DNA from: Apostichopus californicus | Lineage: Eukaryota; Echinodermata; Holothuroidea; Aspidochirotida; Stichopodidae | Reading direction: 5' to 3' | Assembly: GCA_020650975.1 (NCBI GenBank) | Contig: JAIPMN010001108.1 | Span: forward strand, 2,421-61,670 | DNA: 59,250 nucleotides | In this document: positions 57,101-59,250 of the stretch, piece after piece | How positions within the stretch are numbered: the stretch's first letter is position 1 | Layout: every line of letters begins with the position of its first letter | Position numbers and translations under genes: made by a program | Notes under the pieces: generated by a model | Told to the model about the DNA's origin: nothing | Seen by the model: the letters and a program-made list of their open reading frames with translations, nothing else | Database searches by the model: none

Positions 57101-59073
57101 AAGTTAATGCTTATGACCTGAATGGTATGAGATTCTTAGTACCAAGTAGCATCAGAAAATTGATCAAAATCAATTAATATAAAAAAAACTACTTACATGA
57201 GGAATTTAACTACTTGAAGGAATAATAACTTTACATTATTTCGCTAAGCAAAATTTTTTTTTTCGATAAGGATGAAAACATGGCGTTGTAACAATATAGA
57301 ATGTCGACCAAAGTTCAAAACCAGTGTGACCCATTTCCATTCCTCCTAGCAGTATTTCAAGGGGTGATTGTGACATGGTATCAAGTCAGTGATTGGGAGT
57401 TAAGGAAACAGAGATTACTATCAAAGATTAACCCCACTAAAAGGTTACTAATAGCTATAAAAAGTTCCTGTTAACTGTTTGTCTAGAGTGGACAACCTCT
57501 GTGTATGTGAAGATAAGCCCTGACATTGTTTTCATAAAGATAAATTCGTTTACAGCAATTTTGTGTTATGGAGATTCTTTAATATAGAAGGAAAAAATGA
57601 CTAACTTGTTGTGTTCTAGTCATATTTATAATACCAATATTCTGAAACATTCCCTCCCTCTCTTGTAAATATCCTTTAATATAATCCATGAAAATTTGTT
57701 GCTTTTTCTTCAGTTATGATATTTTGTTAGCATAGATTGAGGCTGTAAGGAATATCTGAAAACAAATATCCACTTGTCTGTTTGGTAAAACCTTTTATAG
57801 ACTTAAAGGAAATTTGTGGTAAAAAAATGGTTGTTTAAACACCACAGGAACTGCTTGAGGATCAGTTACAGTCATAAATGCCTGATACAGAGATACAGTC
57901 TCACTCTGGTTCAGAGGTCACAGATTAACCGAAATATGTTCACTTCTTTGTTTGATCGAAAATACCTTCCCAACTTTATCTGTCTTTATCTGTCTAGTGT
58001 CTTAAAGCTGTTTTCTAGTTACTGTCAATCTAACATGTAAGTTCTTGCTGTTGTTGTAAGGGTTTGTTTAAAAATTTGAATTACATAGACTCTTAAAACA
58101 AAGAGCCAACAGGTGCTATGAATGGATAATAAAAGTGACATTGCACTGTGGTTTAATTCTGTCCTTCAGCTATGTGGTTTCATCAATACTTTGTTCAGAT
58201 TATCACCAGAAATAGATATTATTACACTTGTAAAGGACTGGAGTGAAACTGCTCCAAGCAACGAAATTTTCTTAGTCAACTTTGCACATGGGTTTAAAGC
58301 TTTAAAGTCATAAAAATTAATCAGAATACAAAATATGGTCGTTTCCTTGTTTCCACCGTAGCAATTTTTAGCCGACCTTGACTAGGTTTCGTAAATAAAA
58401 ATTTGCGTTTGAAAAAAGTGGTTACAATTTCACGGTCACACATGGTTACTATTGTGTCTGTCATTGCATATGGTTAAAAAACACAGTATGCTGAGTTAGG
58501 CTAGGCGTACAGTTACCGCACACCAGCGTACCTAACGTCCGTGTGGTCTGGGATGCAATGTTGTGACAATGTCTCTATCTGTCGTGAACTAATTTTAATG
58601 CTTATGTACTTTATTCTCAGAATTTCAAATAGAATTTCAAATTAGATTGGATGATCTAGCAAAGGCAGTTGAGAATTTTTATTTTTGTTTGTATTTTTCT
58701 CTAGAAAGGTTTGCAACGATTTTTGCTGCACTTGACACTTGTAAAAATAATACCGTTCTATCCCCCAAAAGAGTCTGAGTTCTTTTCAAGTTTGTATGAT
58801 ATCATATGACAGTGAACTTTTCCGCTTTATCTGTTTTGCCAAAGATACAACAGAGACTGGAGGTACCACAAAGATGAAAGGGTCTGGATCACAAGGGGGC
58901 CCGGCATGGAGCCACAGGTGAAGACCCAGACGTACGAGAGGGGGGTTTATTATTACTTTGACTACGGCAGGTGGTGTAAGGTCGCCAAGGAGTTCCATCT
59001 TGATTACGAAAAGTTAGAAGAGAGGCCTCACTTGCCCTCCTCCATCGGGCCAAACACACCCATCACTCACTGA
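45155..59073 (+). CDS. CNOT2: CNOT2 (CCR4-NOT transcription complex subunit 2), thirteen coding exons
   Basis: Exons are 45155-45171, 45679-45719, 47752-47855, 48983-49103, 49627-49801, 50387-50484, 50623-50763, 52513-52593, 53463-53600, 54041-54197, 55541-55652, 56580-56680 and 58845-59073 (stop 59071-59073). All junctions are GT-AG and the frame stays open for 1515 nt, giving 504 aa; human CNOT2 has 540. The N-terminal half is low-complexity, rich in Gln, Pro, Gly, Ser and Asn. Two conserved short motifs follow (SDFPALADR about residue 207, EDFPALPG about 252). The C-terminal NOT box covers about residues 308-495 and is nearly identical to vertebrates. CNOT2 pairs with CNOT3 through the NOT boxes and docks on CNOT1 in the cytoplasmic deadenylase that shortens mRNA poly(A) tails, and it can repress transcription (family knowledge). 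The start is set by an in-frame TGA upstream of the ATG. Confidence 0.96.
45222..45318 (+). promoter_or_regulatory. Cluster of five POU/octamer sites
   Basis: Perfect octamers occur at 45222-45229 and 45311-45318 (ATGCAAAT) and at 45241-45248, 45253-45260 and 45272-45279 (ATTTGCAT), all in CNOT2 intron 1. The block is partly a tandem duplication: AATCCTAG..AGAACTGTATGCAAATTA occurs at both ends. ATGCAAAT is the classic Oct/POU-factor motif. Regulatory use is inference. Confidence 0.5.
45679..45719 (+). CDS. CNOT2: CNOT2 coding exon 2 (residues 6-20)
   Basis: 41 nt between a TTAAAG acceptor and GATG|GTGAGT. Encodes FSIPKNPGEQQQD. Identified mainly because it restores the frame between exon 1 and the well-supported exon 3; the similarity is weak. 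Confidence 0.7.
47040..47285 (+). mobile_element. SINE-like repeat with (ACAT)n tail
   Basis: In CNOT2 intron 2. A B-box-like GGTTCGAGTCA at 47097-47107 is preceded by repeated TCCCCGGT words. It is followed by a GC-richer body (GCGGCTTTGATAAGCCAATG, then CTTCTTCGCGAGTTCCTGC) and ends in a run of ACAT units (about 47262-47282). No clear A box was seen, so the tRNA-like head may be damaged. Confidence 0.6.
47752..47855 (+). CDS. CNOT2: CNOT2 coding exon 3 (residues 20-54)
   Basis: 104 nt after TCCCTAG, donor GAT|GTAAGT. Encodes SDFGLGLNKKMYGKESEYEF and continues to RQDKD, comparable with the vertebrate DENMYYSQSSMF..RSEKD stretch. Confidence 0.88.
48221..48260 (+). repeat. Dispersed EEDPA/hammerhead-like motif, copy 2 (best preserved)
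   Basis: In CNOT2 intron 3. Reads GCCTCTGAAGAAGATCCTGC and then TAGGATCGAAACGTCAGGCC. Outer arms GCCT/AGGC pair, and GATCCT/AGGATC form a perfect hairpin with a 3-base loop. CTGAAGA and GAAA flank the hairpin as in a hammerhead core, and a GTC follows. It could equally encode a conserved peptide ([13 protein letters not shown]). Confidence 0.65.
48404..48790 (-). repeat. Dispersed repeat ending in (AAT)n
   Basis: In CNOT2 intron 3. An (AAT)n run (48404-48430) borders TTTTTTGTATAGCGCAGG, a word common in marine-invertebrate repeats. On the minus strand the body can be read as GGRAFSVMAPRLWNNL, which resembles the C-terminal end of LINE reverse-transcriptase proteins. No catalytic motif is present, so this is at most a 3' fragment. 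Confidence 0.55.
48983..49103 (+). CDS. CNOT2: CNOT2 coding exon 4 (residues 55-95)
   Basis: 121 nt after ATATCAG, donor CAGG|GTATGT. Encodes LMSSQNNQFNHYGGLYGQPP and then a Gln/Pro-rich run (PPQQQQAPGPPQPPQQQQQ). Aligns with vertebrate LYGQQ. Much higher G+C than the surrounding introns. Confidence 0.92.
49627..49801 (+). CDS. CNOT2: CNOT2 coding exon 5 (residues 95-153)
   Basis: 175 nt after CGACAG, donor ACAG|GTAAAG. Low-complexity Gly/Gln/Ser/Pro sequence ending SATSPNR, matching the vertebrate GLGSPNR. Confidence 0.92.
50387..50484 (+). CDS. CNOT2: CNOT2 coding exon 6 (residues 153-186)
   Basis: 98 nt after TTCGCAG, donor ACAG|GTTTGT (weaker than the others). Encodes NITPNSIGFGRMHNFPVHQN and so on; the FG..N pattern resembles vertebrate SMSGFGMNRNQAFG. 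Confidence 0.88.
50623..50763 (+). CDS. CNOT2: CNOT2 coding exon 7 (residues 186-233)
   Basis: 141 nt after ATGTAG, donor TATG|GTAAGT. Carries GTLDMSDFPALADR, nearly identical to the vertebrate GLDLSDFPALADR. Both flanking introns are phase 1. Confidence 0.95.
51459..52250 (-). mobile_element. 5'-truncated, broken non-LTR retrotransposon (LINE) fragment
   Basis: Antisense in CNOT2 intron 7. Minus-strand frames show reverse-transcriptase pieces: AWFSNYLSNREQTT, a GVP, then NDLPTVVSNCKVFLYADDTA with the catalytic YADD (YADDT at 52062-52048), and downstream YLGMWFGPFLEWEKHIDKI. Stops and frameshifts separate them, so it is inactive. The 3' end shows an imperfect inverted repeat (GGGCTACTCTGGAAAGCAGT ... 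AGGACTACCCTCATTAAAGA) and a poly-A tail (plus-strand T run at about 51459-51470). The clade is not assigned. Confidence 0.85.
52513..52593 (+). CDS. CNOT2: CNOT2 coding exon 8 (residues 233-260)
   Basis: 81 nt after CATCAG, donor GCTA|GTAAGT. Carries VGMVNKQPEQ and SEDFPALPG, matching vertebrate VGMVTK and NEDFPALPG. Both flanking introns are phase 1. Confidence 0.95.
53140..53455 (+). repeat. T-rich minisatellite (TTTATTCTTTG / TTTATTCTGTA units)
   Basis: About 25 variant copies of an 11-13-bp unit (TTTTTATTCTTTG, TTTTATTCTGTA, TTCGTTTTTATTC) fill the last 300 bases of CNOT2 intron 8 and end within a few bases of the exon 9 acceptor. The array supplies the polypyrimidine-like tract of that splice site. 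Apparent reading frames in it are artefacts. Confidence 0.9.
53463..53600 (+). CDS. CNOT2: CNOT2 coding exon 9 (residues 260-306)
   Basis: 138 nt after TTCACAG, donor GAAG|GTAAGA. Encodes PRFPGDK (vertebrate PKFPGDK), an Asn/Gly-rich spacer and ARKGIK (vertebrate KKGIQ). A minisatellite ends directly at its acceptor. Confidence 0.94.
54041..54197 (+). CDS. CNOT2: CNOT2 coding exon 10 (residues 306-358), NOT box start
   Basis: 157 nt after ACACAG, donor AAGA|GTAAGT. Encodes ITNIPGGMLTDPFGMVGLLT, FLRAIETDPG and LALGSDLTTLGLNLNS. Near-identical to vertebrates. Confidence 0.97.
55541..55652 (+). CDS. CNOT2: CNOT2 coding exon 11 (residues 358-395), NOT box
   Basis: 112 nt after CTTCAG, donor AAG|GTATCA. 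Encodes SPWADAPSRPQDIDFHVPQE and YLTNPHIKEK, near-identical to vertebrates. Confidence 0.97.
56580..56680 (+). CDS. CNOT2: CNOT2 coding exon 12 (residues 396-429), NOT box
   Basis: 101 nt after CTCCAG, donor GTT|GTAAGT. Encodes RYGEDLLFYLYYSHGGDVLQ and VAAAAEL. Confidence 0.97.
56681..58844 (+). other. CNOT2 intron 12 (2.2 kb)
   Basis: No exon, RNA gene or recognisable mobile element was found in this last intron. Confidence 0.8.
58845..59073 (+). CDS. CNOT2: CNOT2 coding exon 13 (residues 429-504) and stop
   Basis: Begins after TGCCAAAG. Encodes NRDWRYHKDERVWITRGPGM, then the YERG and KVAKEFHLDYEKLEERPHLP blocks, and ends TPITH with TGA at 59071-59073. Vertebrates end NPAQQAF, so only the last few residues differ. 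The 3' UTR continues beyond the window; no AATAAA is seen before the end. Confidence 0.97.
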
Positions 59074-59250
59074 AGAGGAAGAAGTGTAAACTGCTATCAC
59101 TCATCTCACCAAGGACAGCATCAGTGTCATTATGAAAAAAAACCAATGTCAGATTGTCTCCACGGTTTCATTTTCTGCCAAATGGTAGTGTAAGCTACTT
59201 CCAGTCTGTCCCCATACCTTTTCTATCCTTCCTGCCTCCTCACCACTCCC

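Overview
This is a eukaryotic nuclear window, AT-rich and intron-rich, with many short repeats, C/G homopolymers and three N gaps. Word usage (frequent TAGGC/GCCTA and TACAGTA/TACTGTA), sea-urchin-like repeats and deuterostome-like proteins suggest a marine invertebrate deuterostome, most likely an echinoderm and possibly a sea cucumber. That assignment is inference. I could support three protein-coding genes.

(1) 25986-4052, minus strand: CCDC6, a coiled-coil adaptor-like protein. I reconstructed eight coding exons with GT-AG junctions (408 aa) spread over 22 kb. Introns 1 to 7 hold nearly all the repeats of the left half: a complete hAT-like MITE with target-site duplication, a foldback element, tandem-unit repeats, paired dispersed repeats and two short gaps. 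The region 1-4051 holds the CCDC6 3' UTR and intergenic sequence.

(2) 31759-34968, plus strand: an uninterrupted 1069-aa ORF for a nuclear C2H2 zinc-finger protein. It has a long acidic N-terminal half, a basic stretch and nine fingers. A splice acceptor sits 93 bases upstream of the ATG, and the leader carries two small overlapping uORFs. The region 26000-31665 contains a second hAT-like element whose interior is an assembly gap, plus probable promoter DNA for CCDC6 and perhaps for the zinc-finger gene.

(3) 45155-59073, plus strand: CNOT2, a scaffold subunit of the CCR4-NOT deadenylase. Thirteen coding exons (504 aa) end in a complete NOT box, and the 3' UTR runs off the window. The region 35-45 kb is mostly noncoding and holds a tRNA-derived SINE inside tandem-unit repeats, and one candidate noncoding 5' exon. 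CNOT2 introns contain a POU-octamer cluster, a SINE-like repeat, an antisense broken LINE and a T-rich minisatellite that abuts a splice acceptor.

The three genes are not an operon or one pathway; they are neighbouring housekeeping or regulatory genes. The points most worth a second look are: a CCDC6 exon whose 'intron' continues in frame into a vertebrate-conserved peptide; a hammerhead-like stem-loop found in three dispersed copies; five perfect octamers within 97 bp of CNOT2 intron 1; and a zinc-finger array that looks built from a duplicated two-finger module.
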